DNA of 64,000 nucleotides from CAKZSB01 sp964573105 (GTDB taxonomy: Bacteria > Pseudomonadota > Gammaproteobacteria > Granulosicoccales > Granulosicoccaceae). The stretch lies in contig CAZNIS010000018.1 in NCBI GenBank assembly GCA_964573105.1, positions 1 through 64,000 on the forward strand, given 5' to 3'. Under the pieces are notes generated by a model that searched no databases, was not told the origin of the DNA, and saw nothing but the letters and a program-made list of their open reading frames with translations. Each line of letters begins with the position of its first letter. Within the stretch, counting starts at the first letter, position 1. Made by a program: the position numbers and the translations under genes. Positions 1-8,527 of the stretch are shown in pieces.

Positions 1-2
1 GT

Positions 3-1628
3 ATTTACGAAAAGACCAATCCCAATACCGTATGGGAAGATCACTGCCCGTGGGAGGTTGAGAACGAACTGTTCGATGCAGACTACGATCGCGTGATGCC
101 GTGGCTTGAAAATGCACTACACCGGGTGCCGGTGCTGGCCAACTACGGCATCAAGCGCGTCGTGCACGGCGCGATATCACACCCACCTGACGGCAATCCG
201 CTGATCGGTCCGGCGCCCGGTGTGCGCAACTATTGGGCCTGTTGCGGCTGCCAGATCGGTATTGGCTGGGGGCCTGGGCTCACGCGGGAACTGGCGCGCT
301 GGATGGTGCATGGTGCTGCCGATATTTCGATGCGTGAATTTGATCCCCGACGATTCGGCAGCTACGCGCAAAAGCCGTGGCAGATCATCAAGGCGCGTGA
401 AGATTATTGCCTGAGACACGAGATTCCGTACCCGCATTTTAACCGTACCGAGGGCAGGCCGATCAAGCCCGGGCCGCTGTACGAGACCTTGATGAAAAAG
501 GGGGCAGTGTACGAGGAGGTCTACGGCCACGAGCGACCACGCTGGTTTGCCGGTGATGATATTGCCCAACACGATCACTACTCATTCAGACGAAATGTTG
601 TGCATGAACGTGTCGCACTGGAAGTCGATGCGGTACAGAACCGTGTGGGCATTATGGACGTCACCGCTTTTACAAAAGTGGAAGTCAATGGTGCACACGC
701 AACCCCGTGGCTGGATTCATTAGTTGCCAATCGGCTGCCCGTGAAAACCGGCGGTGCAGTGCTGACGCACATGCTGAACGAGCGCGGCAGAATTGAGCTT
801 GAACTTACGCTGATCAAACTGGCAGAAGATCGTTGTTACCTGGTTTGCGCTGCGTTCTTCGAGCAGCGGCTGCTCGATCACCTGGCGCGCTACCGGGCCG
901 GCCATAACGTGAATATTGTCAATCGATCACTCGACTGGGCGGCATTGGCACTGCAGGGTCCGCGCGCGCGCGAGGTGCTGGCGCAATGCACACCGGCAGC
1001 GCTGGACAACGAGCGCTTTCGCTGGCTGTCTGCACAGTCTATTGAGATCGCGGGTCGTCCGATGTGGGCGTTGCGTATGTCTTATGCCGGTGAACTGGGC
1101 TGGGAAATTCACGGGCCGGCGCAAGACATGTCGGCGGTTTACGACGCGCTTTGGCAGGCCGGGCAGGAGCATGGCATCGGCAATTACGGTTCGTTTGCGA
1201 TGAACTCGCTGCGTATGGAAAAGGGGTTTAAGGGAGCTGGCGAGTTGACTAACGAAGTCACACTGGCGGAGGCCGATGTGCTGCGTTTTGCAAAGCCTGA
1301 CAAGGGTGAATTTGTCGGCCGTGCGGCGACGCTACAGAGTATGGACAATCCACTGCCGTGGATTTGCGCCTATCTGCAGGTGGACGCAGACGGAGACACT
1401 GATGGGCACGGCGGTGAAGCGGTTTTGCACAATGGCCAAGTCGTGGGCTCGATCAGTTCGATCGCCTTTGGTCATCGCGTGAGGCAAATACTCGCGTTTG
1501 CCTACATTAAACCAGAGGCGGCAAAACCCGGCACATCGTTGCAGGTGGTCATCATGGGGCAGGCGCGATCAGCCGTGGTGTTGTCAGAGCCTGCCTACGA
1601 TGCGCAAAGCCGATTGCCGCGCGCCTGA
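3..1628 (+). CDS. Dimethylglycine/sarcosine dehydrogenase-like flavoprotein (5' truncated by window edge)
   Basis: The reading frame is open to the left edge, so the N-terminal FAD-binding part lies outside the window; 541 codons are visible. The first ~130 residues match the end of an FAD-dependent amine oxidase (DAO) domain (HPPDGNPLIGPAPG, then GCQIGIGWGPG), followed by the linker and a GcvT-type tetrahydrofolate-binding aminomethyltransferase fold (MDVTAFTKVEV, LALQGPRAREVL, SYAGELGWEIH, SLRMEKGFKG). This order is that of the dimethylglycine/sarcosine dehydrogenase family, which demethylates N-methyl amino acids and passes one-carbon units to folate. The enolase-superfamily gene starts 25 bases downstream and the aminotransferase follows, so this is probably the first visible gene of a catabolic operon. 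The exact substrate cannot be read from the sequence. Confidence 0.88.
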   Translation: MYEKTNPNTVWEDHCPWEVENELFDADYDRVMPWLENALHRVPVLANYGIKRVVHGAISHPPDGNPLIGPAPGVRNYWACCGCQIGIGWGPGLTRELARWMVHGAADISMREFDPRRFGSYAQKPWQIIKAREDYCLRHEIPYPHFNRTEGRPIKPGPLYETLMKKGAVYEEVYGHERPRWFAGDDIAQHDHYSFRRNVVHERVALEVDAVQNRVGIMDVTAFTKVEVNGAHATPWLDSLVANRLPVKTGGAVLTHMLNERGRIELELTLIKLAEDRCYLVCAAFFEQRLLDHLARYRAGHNVNIVNRSLDWAALALQGPRAREVLAQCTPAALDNERFRWLSAQSIEIAGRPMWALRMSYAGELGWEIHGPAQDMSAVYDALWQAGQEHGIGNYGSFAMNSLRMEKGFKGAGELTNEVTLAEADVLRFAKPDKGEFVGRAATLQSMDNPLPWICAYLQVDADGDTDGHGGEAVLHNGQVVGSISSIAFGHRVRQILAFAYIKPEAAKPGTSLQVVIMGQARSAVVLSEPAYDAQSRLPRA

Positions 1629-1653
1629 TCATCGCAACCGCTGTTACTGACGC

Positions 1654-2793
1654 GTGAAGATAAGCAAAATATCGGTCTGGCAGATTGACCTGCCGTTAAA
1701 TGAGCCCTACTGGCTCAGTGGCGGGCGGCTGCGTTTCGATCAGCTTGACAGCACGTTCGTGCGAATCGACACCGACGAGGGCATCGTGGGTTGGGGTGAG
1801 GGATGTCCCTGGGGACATACTTATTTACCGGCCCACGGTCGCGGCATTCGCGCCGGTATGGAATTGCTGGCGCCGCTGTTGATCGGCTGTGATCCCTGTG
1901 CGCTCGATCAGCTCAATCGCTATATGGATGTTCAGTTGCCTGGCCACCCCTACGTAAAGTCTGCCATCGACATTGCCTGTTGGGACATTCTTGGCCAGCG
2001 TGCCGGTTTGCCGCTCTGGCGTCTGCTGGGTGGTGAGTCGGGGCAGCGCGTGTTATTGAATTCTTCTATTTCTACCGGCACACCAGAGCAAATGATCGAG
2101 CAGATCAACCGCGCTCGTGAAAAAGGTTACACAGTGCATTCGGCAAAGATCGGCGGCACAGACGCTGCGGCCGATATCGATCGGATCGATGCGATCAGCA
2201 ACGATTGTAGCCAGGCCGGCAGACAGGGCGGCAGCGAGGGCAGCGAATCGGACAGTGTCACCTTTGATGTCAATCGTGCCTGGGCGCCCGCCACCGCAGT
2301 ACAGGTGCTCAATACCGTGTCATCGAGGGACTGGATAGAGCAGCCGTGTGAGACGCTTGACCAGTGTTTGCAGCTTGCGACAAGGGTTCCGCAGCCGATT
2401 ATGCTCGATGAATGCCTGCTCAATTTCAATGATCATTTGCGGGCCTGGCGACACAATGGTTGTGAGGGTGTTAAAGTGAAGCCCAATCGACTCGGCGGAT
2501 TGACGCGGGCGCGACAGGTGCGCGACTTTGGTGTTTCGGTCGGTTGGCGGATGCACATAGAGGATGTCGGCGGCTCAGCACTGGCCGATACTGCAGCTAT
2601 TCATCTTGCGGCATCAACCCCTGTCGAGCATCGCCTCGCCAGCTGGTTGTCGCACTACCATCTGGCAGTGGACCCAGTGCCGGGTCAGGGATCGAGAAAC
2701 CAGCACGGTGTAACCACGCCACCAGACTTGCCGGGGCTCGGCGTTGTACCGAACATCGACACGCTTGGCGAACCAGTCGCCGTCTATCAATAG
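1654..2793 (+). CDS. Mandelate racemase/muconate lactonizing enzyme family protein (enolase superfamily)
   Basis: A 379-aa protein with a GTG start 25 bases after the upstream stop. The N-terminal capping domain (KISVWQIDLPL, GWGEGCPWGHTY) is followed by the (beta/alpha)7-beta barrel. Visible barrel residues are K165 (HSAKIGG), metal ligands D205 (FDVNRAW), E229 (WIEQPC) and D252/E253 (MLDECL), and K274/K276 (GVKVKPNRLGG), the arrangement of racemases and dehydratases with a lysine on each side of the active site. General resemblance is to proline-betaine/hydroxyproline epimerases and cis-3-hydroxyproline dehydratases, which fits the demethylase-like neighbours. A Ser/Gly-rich stretch around residues 185-201 makes the loop before D205 longer than usual. 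Substrate is uncertain. Confidence 0.85.
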   Translation: MKISKISVWQIDLPLNEPYWLSGGRLRFDQLDSTFVRIDTDEGIVGWGEGCPWGHTYLPAHGRGIRAGMELLAPLLIGCDPCALDQLNRYMDVQLPGHPYVKSAIDIACWDILGQRAGLPLWRLLGGESGQRVLLNSSISTGTPEQMIEQINRAREKGYTVHSAKIGGTDAAADIDRIDAISNDCSQAGRQGGSEGSESDSVTFDVNRAWAPATAVQVLNTVSSRDWIEQPCETLDQCLQLATRVPQPIMLDECLLNFNDHLRAWRHNGCEGVKVKPNRLGGLTRARQVRDFGVSVGWRMHIEDVGGSALADTAAIHLAASTPVEHRLASWLSHYHLAVDPVPGQGSRNQHGVTTPPDLPGLGVVPNIDTLGEPVAVYQ

Positions 2794-2806
2794 CGGAATC
2801 ACAACA

Positions 2807-4075
2807 ATGAGTACACAACAGGAATGGATTGAACGTGCAGCGAAAGTGCTGCCGGCCGGTGGTTTTGGCAACTTTGACAAAGACATCGTGATTCGCGAGG
2901 GGCGCGCCGCGCATGTCTGGGATGAAGATGGCAATGAATACATCGATTACCTGATCGGCTCGGGGCCGATGTTGTTGGGCCACGGGCACCCCGAGGTGCT
3001 CGATGCCGTGCAGCAACAGTTGGCCCGGGGGATGACCTTCTTCGCCAACAATGCCGCTGGTATCGAACTGGCCGAAGAGATTTGTAAGGCGGTGCCCTGT
3101 GCGCAGCAGTTGCGCTACGTCAGTACTGGTGGAGAGGCTGACATGTACGCGATGCGCCTGGCGCGTGCCTTCACCGGTCGCGACAAAATTTTTAAATTCG
3201 AGGGCGGTTACCATGGAATGTCGGCCGAGGCACTGATGAGTCTGGCGCCGACTACGCCGGTGAATTTTCCTACCGCCGTGCCCGATTCGGCAGGCATACC
3301 GGAAGCCGTTCGCGAGCACATGATCATCGCTCCGTTTAACGATATCGATGCGGTGCGTGCGCTACTTGATCAACATGGTGATCAGGTCGCAGCGATGATT
3401 GTCGAGCCGCTGCAGCGGTTGATTCCACCAGCGCCGGGCTTTCTTCAGGCGCTACGTGAGGAAACCAAAAAACGCGGTATCGTTTTAATCTTTGATGAAG
3501 TCGTGACAGGCTTTCGCTTCTCTTACGGTGGTGCGCAACAGTACTATGGTGTAACGCCCGATCTGTGCACGCTGGGTAAGATTATCGGCGGTGGTTTTCC
3601 GATGGCAGCGATTGTCGGCGATTCAGACATCATGGCTCACTTTGACAAATCCCTTGTCGGTGACGCAGGTTTTACCTTTCAGGTCGGTACGCTGAGCGGC
3701 AACCCGGTCGCGGCGGTAGCCGGGTTAAAATCACTTGAGATACTGCGGCGCGAAGGTACTTACGAAAAACTCACTGAAGTCGGCCAGGTGCTGATGCAGG
3801 CGACAACTGAACAGTTAAACCGGGTGGGGGTTGCGCATCGAGTCGTGGGCGAGCCGATGCTGTTCGACGTCGTGTTTACAGGTACTGATGTTAATAATTA
3901 CCGCGACGTATTGCGTGCCGATACCGATCTCAATGCGCGTTATAACCACACACTGCGGGCTAATGGTATTTTTAAATCAGCCGGCAAAGTCTACCCGTCA
4001 CTGGCGCTGACTGACGCCGATATCGATCAAACCATCCAGGCCATTGGCAAAGCGGCAGACAGCCTCGTCGCCTGA
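2807..4075 (+). CDS. Class III aminotransferase (glutamate-1-semialdehyde aminomutase-like)
   Basis: A 422-aa PLP enzyme. The ATG at 2807 lies just after the stop of the preceding gene, and the protein then starts with a typical STQQEWIERAAKVLPAGG segment; longer in-frame starts would run back into the previous gene. Family signatures are GSGPMLLGHGHP near residue 60, the ILIFDEV-type Asp motif (IVLIFDEVVTGFR) and the Schiff-base lysine K258 in LGKIIGGGFP. It belongs to the ornithine/GABA aminotransferase and GSA aminomutase fold class. It is not obviously hemL, because it sits with amine-catabolism genes. It probably transaminates a product of the upstream pathway (inference). Confidence 0.88.
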   Translation: MSTQQEWIERAAKVLPAGGFGNFDKDIVIREGRAAHVWDEDGNEYIDYLIGSGPMLLGHGHPEVLDAVQQQLARGMTFFANNAAGIELAEEICKAVPCAQQLRYVSTGGEADMYAMRLARAFTGRDKIFKFEGGYHGMSAEALMSLAPTTPVNFPTAVPDSAGIPEAVREHMIIAPFNDIDAVRALLDQHGDQVAAMIVEPLQRLIPPAPGFLQALREETKKRGIVLIFDEVVTGFRFSYGGAQQYYGVTPDLCTLGKIIGGGFPMAAIVGDSDIMAHFDKSLVGDAGFTFQVGTLSGNPVAAVAGLKSLEILRREGTYEKLTEVGQVLMQATTEQLNRVGVAHRVVGEPMLFDVVFTGTDVNNYRDVLRADTDLNARYNHTLRANGIFKSAGKVYPSLALTDADIDQTIQAIGKAADSLVA

Positions 4076-4099
4076 ATTGAAGTGAATTGGAGGGTGTAG

Positions 4100-4122
4100 C
4101 GAGCCCGCGTGGTGCGGGCTCG
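4100..4122. terminator. GC-rich hairpin between convergent genes
   Basis: A perfect 9-bp inverted repeat (CGAGCCCGC / GCGGGCTCG) with a 5-base loop lies 25 bases after the aminotransferase stop and 11 bases before the stop of the convergent secreted-protein gene. No long T-tract follows on either strand, so it may be a weak or bidirectional terminator. Confidence 0.5.
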
Positions 4123-4132
4123 GCCTGGTGCA

Positions 4133-5938
4133 TTACTGCACCGCGATGCTGCAGTTGTCAAACAGCCCCGGGTCTTCGCTATACGCAACGACGGTACCGT
4201 AGCGACTGGATGCCGGTGCGGTCAGTGTCGCAGTGTGGTTCTGCCAGTTTGCCGATACGACCGGAATCTCCTGGCGCTGCAATGACTGATAATTTGTATC
4301 CATCAACGCGAGCGTGATACTGGCGTACAACGAGCCTGTGTTGCGGCCGCGGCAGGACATGATGTAAGTGCTGCCCTCGACGATGCTAAATTGCTGATAG
4401 CGACAACCGCCCTGACTGATTGCCAGCGCCGAGGTACCGCTGTCAGCGTCGTCGCTGATCGTCGTCAGACTGCCGTCGCCACAGCTGGCCCAGTTATCCA
4501 GACCCGATTCGAAATCCCCATTTACCAGTAGATTGTCGGTGCTGGGTGGCTCGGGTTCTGGCTCGGGACTGGGTGGTGCGTCGCCGGTGCTCAGTACGCA
4601 ACTGTCGATGCGGGTGTCGTCCTCACTGTAGAACAGCGCCAGCGCATAGCGGGTGTTGGCCGGCGCGGCAGACGACAGACTCAATGCCCGGTAGCCATTG
4701 GATGAATTGATTTGACGGAAATCGGAACTGAGTTTGTTGTAGTTGGCATCGAGGTAGCCCAGTTCCATGATGGTCCAATTGGTGCCAGAGCGACTGGCCT
4801 GACACTGCAGCGTGTATTGCGTATCAGCCTGAGCCTCGATCTCCTGGTACAGGCAGCCACCGTTACTGATGCGCAGCGCAGAGCTGCCCTCGAGCGTGTT
4901 GTCACTGACGATCGCAACATTGTCGCCCGACGCGCAGTTGTTCCAGCCGGCCAGGGTGGTCTCGAATCCGCCGTTGACCAACAGGTTGGTCAGTTGAGGG
5001 GGCTCAGGTTCTGGCTCGGGTTCCGGTTCCGGTTCCGGTTCCGGTTCCGGCTCGGGTTCTGGCTCCATCATTTCAACGATCTGCAATCGCGGGCCCGAGG
5101 CGTGCCAGATACTGTCGCCTTCACTTGCGCTGTGCGGCAGGTGGGAGACGTACCAGATCACGATATCCTCGTTGTCGATGCTCTCGTTGTTCAGGAACAG
5201 ATCGCCAATTTCGCCACGCGCACCGTTGCGCCAGCGCCCGGTTTCGCCCGTGTTGAACTGGCGTGCTGCAAGATCCCATTGGGCAAAGTTGCCGGCGATA
5301 CCATCGTCGACAGACGGAATCAGTCGCACCTGGTTACCGGTGACCGTATCTTCGATGGTCCAGAAGTCGGTGTTGGATTTCAGGTCGTTGAACTCGACTG
5401 GTTGCGGATCGTCGTCGTTTTTCAATACCCGATCATTTGCCGCGCCATCGATATCAAAATCGAACATCCAGTGCCCGTGATGGCTATGATCAATCACGCA
5501 TTGCAGGCCACGGCTGTAAACGCGGCTGTCGATGGTGCCATTTTCACTGAAATAGTAGGTCTGGTAGATCTGGTATTCAGCGATTTGCCAGTTTGACCCG
5601 ACCTCCAGCATCTTGACTCCATTTTGGGTATAAGTGCGCTGACAGACAGACTGGCCGTTGCAGGCATCGTTCGGTGCACCTGAATTGGCAGGCTCAAGCG
5701 CTCCGGGGCTGAGGATGTCAGCATAGGGGCCACAGACATCGTTTTGGTATTTCACTCGCATCACCGGCATGCTGGCGCGCGCCAGGATTCTATTGCCGTT
5801 GAAGTCGACATTGGTCAGCACCAGTCCGGAGTTGCTGTCGCGAGTGCTAAAGTCAAAGCTCCAGCCTTCCCACTCGACGTCGGCTGCGTGCGTGGTGATC
5901 GCAAAAAACGTAACGAGAACGGTTGTCAGAAATCTCAT
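4133..5938 (-). CDS. Secreted protein: copper-amine-oxidase-like domain plus two tandem binding modules
   Basis: A 601-aa exported protein. The ATG at 5938 is chosen because AAGGAG lies about 10 bases upstream and it gives a clean signal peptide (RFLTTVLVTFFAITTHAA). Residues ~20-300 resemble the catalytic fold of copper amine oxidases: GLVLTNVDFNG, ARASMPVMRVKY, YYFSENGTID and a histidine cluster HSHHGHWMFDFDIDG. The usual topaquinone motif N-Y-D/E appears as E-Y-Q. A Pro-Glu repeat linker leads to two homologous ~135-aa modules, each starting NLLVNG-FE and having GGC-YQ and a late Cys, in the style of carbohydrate-binding beta sandwiches. The modules are separated by a second short PEPEP linker. 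It follows a lipoprotein gene by 13 bases. Confidence 0.75.
   Translation of the reverse strand: MRFLTTVLVTFFAITTHAADVEWEGWSFDFSTRDSNSGLVLTNVDFNGNRILARASMPVMRVKYQNDVCGPYADILSPGALEPANSGAPNDACNGQSVCQRTYTQNGVKMLEVGSNWQIAEYQIYQTYYFSENGTIDSRVYSRGLQCVIDHSHHGHWMFDFDIDGAANDRVLKNDDDPQPVEFNDLKSNTDFWTIEDTVTGNQVRLIPSVDDGIAGNFAQWDLAARQFNTGETGRWRNGARGEIGDLFLNNESIDNEDIVIWYVSHLPHSASEGDSIWHASGPRLQIVEMMEPEPEPEPEPEPEPEPEPEPEPPQLTNLLVNGGFETTLAGWNNCASGDNVAIVSDNTLEGSSALRISNGGCLYQEIEAQADTQYTLQCQASRSGTNWTIMELGYLDANYNKLSSDFRQINSSNGYRALSLSSAAPANTRYALALFYSEDDTRIDSCVLSTGDAPPSPEPEPEPPSTDNLLVNGDFESGLDNWASCGDGSLTTISDDADSGTSALAISQGGCRYQQFSIVEGSTYIMSCRGRNTGSLYASITLALMDTNYQSLQRQEIPVVSANWQNHTATLTAPASSRYGTVVAYSEDPGLFDNCSIAVQ
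5003..5066. repeat. Tandem 6-bp repeat encoding the Pro-Glu linker
   Basis: Imperfect tandem hexamers (GGTTCC/GGTTCT/GGCTCG on the plus strand) encode a run of alternating Pro and Glu in the minus-strand secreted protein. The near-identity of successive units points to slippage-prone expansion and contraction of the linker. Confidence 0.8.
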
Positions 5939-5951
5939 TGGTCCGCGCTCC

Positions 5952-6644
5952 TTATTTAACCAGACCGGCGTCGCTGACAACGCCTGTGCTCAGATTGACC
6001 ATCGCGCTGTAGACCGGTAGTGCACCGTTGCCCGAGCCAAAGGTGATATAGAGCAATCGCTGGGCGTGAAACTGCTCAGCCGGATTGGCGATATCCTGTG
6101 ATTTGGGAAATGCGAGCAGGGCAGTGCCCAGCAGGCCGTCTGTCGCAAACCCCAGGTCTTCGAGTGCTGATTGCGCAAGGCCGATAGCCTCGGCCGACTC
6201 ATCGGGGTGTTCCTGTGGCTGGTATACGCTGGCCGCCTGAGCCAGGCTGTCGATGCGTCCGTCCGGTTGCATGTCGACCGTGATGGTCTGGTCGGTGTCA
6301 TAGTTGTAGAACAGGAAAGTGGCGATCACGCCGTCTTTCTGATTGCCGAGGCTGCCGTCGAACGCCTGAAAGTTGTCGCCAAGGCTCGCCAGCACACCGG
6401 GGTTGGTCAGTACCGTTCGCCGCGCTGCGTCCAGTACCAGTGATTGCGCGCCACCCAGTGCGCTGGCTGGCAGTGGCTCGACGCTGGTCGCATTGAGCGG
6501 CTGCGGGGGCCAGTAGCCGTGGGCAACGCCACTGGTGTGTGCGGCGCCTGCTCCTGTGGCTGCGTTATCGTCGCCGCCCGACCCACTGCAGGCCGACAGG
6601 ACGAACGGTAGGGCGAGTAGAGCCCGGGATGCTATATTGCGCAT
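5952..6644 (-). CDS. Putative lipoprotein of unknown function
   Basis: A 230-aa protein starting at the ATG at 6644, giving a short basic n-region, a hydrophobic stretch and a lipobox LSAC with C19, followed by a Gly/Ser/Asp-rich tether. An in-frame upstream Met would add a long non-signal extension. The mature part (for example VLTNPGVLASLGDNF, GVIATFLFYNYDTD, LLYITFGSGNGALPVYSAMVNLSTG) matches no family I can name. It ends 13 bases before the secreted multi-domain gene on the same strand, so the two are probably co-transcribed and both act outside the cytoplasm. Confidence 0.65.
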   Translation of the reverse strand: MRNIASRALLALPFVLSACSGSGGDDNAATGAGAAHTSGVAHGYWPPQPLNATSVEPLPASALGGAQSLVLDAARRTVLTNPGVLASLGDNFQAFDGSLGNQKDGVIATFLFYNYDTDQTITVDMQPDGRIDSLAQAASVYQPQEHPDESAEAIGLAQSALEDLGFATDGLLGTALLAFPKSQDIANPAEQFHAQRLLYITFGSGNGALPVYSAMVNLSTGVVSDAGLVK

Positions 6645-6797
6645 GCAAGATCTCACCGTGCTGAGAGTTGAATTTACAACCCGGTAGACGGCAACTTGCA
6701 TGCCTCAAAACCTGCGAATCTGTCAATTTCTAGCCAAATGTGAGGAAATTGTGCATATTTGCGGGTCATTTTTTGACCACACAATTGGATGGTGTCG

Positions 6798-7268
6798 ATG
6801 GCTCTAGAAGCAGGTAAGGCTGCGCCAGGATTCACGCTGGCGGATAGTGACGGCAACAAGGTTTCACTAAAGGCGCTGAAGGGGCAGGATGTCGTGGTGT
6901 ATTTTTATCCGCGTGACGACACACCTGGCTGTACTAAACAAGCCTGCGCATTTCGCGACCTGCACAGCGAGTTCGATGCATTCGGTGTCATGGTGCTGGG
7001 GGTGTCGCCGGACGATGCCGACTCACATCTTCAGTTTGCCGGCAAGTATCAGCTGCCGTTCACGTTGCTGAGTGATCCGGGCCACAAGGTGATGGAGAAA
7101 TACGGTGCCTGGGGTGAGAAGAACATGTATGGCAAGAAAGTCCAGGGCGTGATTCGCTCGGCGGTCTGGATTGGTGCAGATGGCAAAGTGCGCAAGCACT
7201 GGCCGCGCATTGCCCGTGCAGCTGATCATCCCGCCAAAGTCCTGCAGGAGATTCAGGCCAGCCGCTGA
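6798..7268 (+). CDS. bcp: Peroxiredoxin, Bcp/PrxQ type
   Basis: A 156-aa thiol peroxidase that reduces hydroperoxides with thioredoxin-type donors. The motif YFYPRDDTPGCTKQAC carries the peroxidatic Cys C45 and a second Cys C50 five residues later, the spacing of atypical 2-Cys Bcp enzymes. FTLLSDP, YGAWGEKNMYGK and RSAVWIGADG are further family landmarks. The ATG at 6798 matches the usual N-terminus (MALEAGKAAPGF); an ATG three codons earlier (6789) is also possible. It is transcribed away from the lipoprotein gene, with ~150 bases of shared upstream region. Confidence 0.95.
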   Translation: MALEAGKAAPGFTLADSDGNKVSLKALKGQDVVVYFYPRDDTPGCTKQACAFRDLHSEFDAFGVMVLGVSPDDADSHLQFAGKYQLPFTLLSDPGHKVMEKYGAWGEKNMYGKKVQGVIRSAVWIGADGKVRKHWPRIARAADHPAKVLQEIQASR

Positions 7269-7363
7269 ATGCGCCAGCCGCGAAGGCACAATTCGGCATT
7301 CCCTTTGCGCCACCAGCGCTCCATACTCCACGCTAAAGCTAACCCAACACGAGACCCGCGCAG

Positions 7364-8494
7364 ATGAATACCGGCGCCACGCCCGATCCAGTGGCCGAGC
7401 TCAAAGAAATGGCGGCCACTCCATTCGACCAGGCGCGCTCGATGCCAGTCAGCGTCTACACCTCCGAGGCGTTCCTGCAACGAGAGCACGCGGATATTTT
7501 CGGTCGCGAGTGGGTTTGCGTGGGGCGTGCCAGCACGCTGGCAGAGGCGGGTGACTATCTGACCTACGAACTGGCCGGGCAGCCGATCATGGTGTTGCGC
7601 GAAACCGATGGCAGCCTGCGTGCGCAGTCGAATGTCTGTCTGCACCGGATGTCCACTCTGCTCGAAGGGCGCGGCAAAACATCAAGCATAGTCTGCCCGT
7701 ATCACGGCTGGACCTACAATCTCGATGGCAGTCTGCGCGGTGCTGCCGCGATGAGTGCCAACAAGGGCTTTTGCAAACAGCAATACCAGTTGCCCGCGGT
7801 TCGCTGCGACGAGTGGCTCGGCTGGATCATGGTGACCTTGAATCCCGATGCCGAACCGGTAGCCAAGCGGCTGGCCAGTGTCGAGTCACTGATCGCTGAC
7901 TATGAGATGGAAAACTACACCGAAGTGTTCCATGAAACCTTCGAGTGGGATACCAACTGGAAGGTGCTGGCTGAGAATTTCATGGAAAGCTACCATCTGC
8001 CGGTGTGTCACCGCGGCACCATTGGTGGTTTATCCAAACTTGAAGAAATGGATTGTCCGCCTGGTGAGCCAGCATTTAACTATCACACAATTCTGAAGGA
8101 TGATTCGCTGAAAATTGCCCTGGCGCATCCGAACAACACCCGGCTTCAGGGTGACTGGCGACGCACTACGGTGTTGCTGGCCATCTATCCATCATTTCTG
8201 ATTACACTCACGCCGGGTTACTTTTGGTATCTGTCTCTGCATCCGCGTGGTGTCGGGCGGGTACACGTAGAATTCGGTGGCGGCATGTCGCCCGATTTTG
8301 TCAATGACCCGGAGTCGCGCCAGCACTTTGAAGCCACCAAGACCTTACTCGATGAGGTAAACGTGGAAGACAAAAAATGTACTGAACGCGTTTACAAGGG
8401 GCTGTGCGCAAAAATGGCAACGCCCGGGCATCTGTCACACCTTGAGCGCCCGAACTACGACTTCGCCAACTACCTCGCTGCCTGCATGCAATAG
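7364..8494 (+). CDS. Rieske [2Fe-2S] aromatic ring-hydroxylating/amine demethylating oxygenase, alpha subunit
   Basis: A 376-aa oxygenase subunit. The Rieske cluster ligands are C92, H94, C111 and H114 (CLHRMSTLLEG...CPYHGW). The mononuclear iron site lies in ENFMESYHLPVCH with H211 and H216, preceded by the NWKVLAEN signature. Length and spacing match the subgroup that includes choline monooxygenase and glycine/proline betaine demethylases. With a dimethylglycine-dehydrogenase-like gene 6 kb upstream, an N-demethylation role is plausible but inferred. No reductase partner gene is visible in the window. A BenE-type transporter follows 33 bases later and is probably co-transcribed. Confidence 0.88.
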   Translation: MNTGATPDPVAELKEMAATPFDQARSMPVSVYTSEAFLQREHADIFGREWVCVGRASTLAEAGDYLTYELAGQPIMVLRETDGSLRAQSNVCLHRMSTLLEGRGKTSSIVCPYHGWTYNLDGSLRGAAAMSANKGFCKQQYQLPAVRCDEWLGWIMVTLNPDAEPVAKRLASVESLIADYEMENYTEVFHETFEWDTNWKVLAENFMESYHLPVCHRGTIGGLSKLEEMDCPPGEPAFNYHTILKDDSLKIALAHPNNTRLQGDWRRTTVLLAIYPSFLITLTPGYFWYLSLHPRGVGRVHVEFGGGMSPDFVNDPESRQHFEATKTLLDEVNVEDKKCTERVYKGLCAKMATPGHLSHLERPNYDFANYLAACMQ

Positions 8495-8527
8495 CGCAAC
8501 TGTGCGACCTTACGCCAAAGGACAGCT

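Noticed and set aside
4712..5596. Plus-strand 294-codon frame opposite the secreted multi-domain gene
   Set aside because: Lies wholly within the better supported minus-strand gene, which has a signal peptide and domain motifs.
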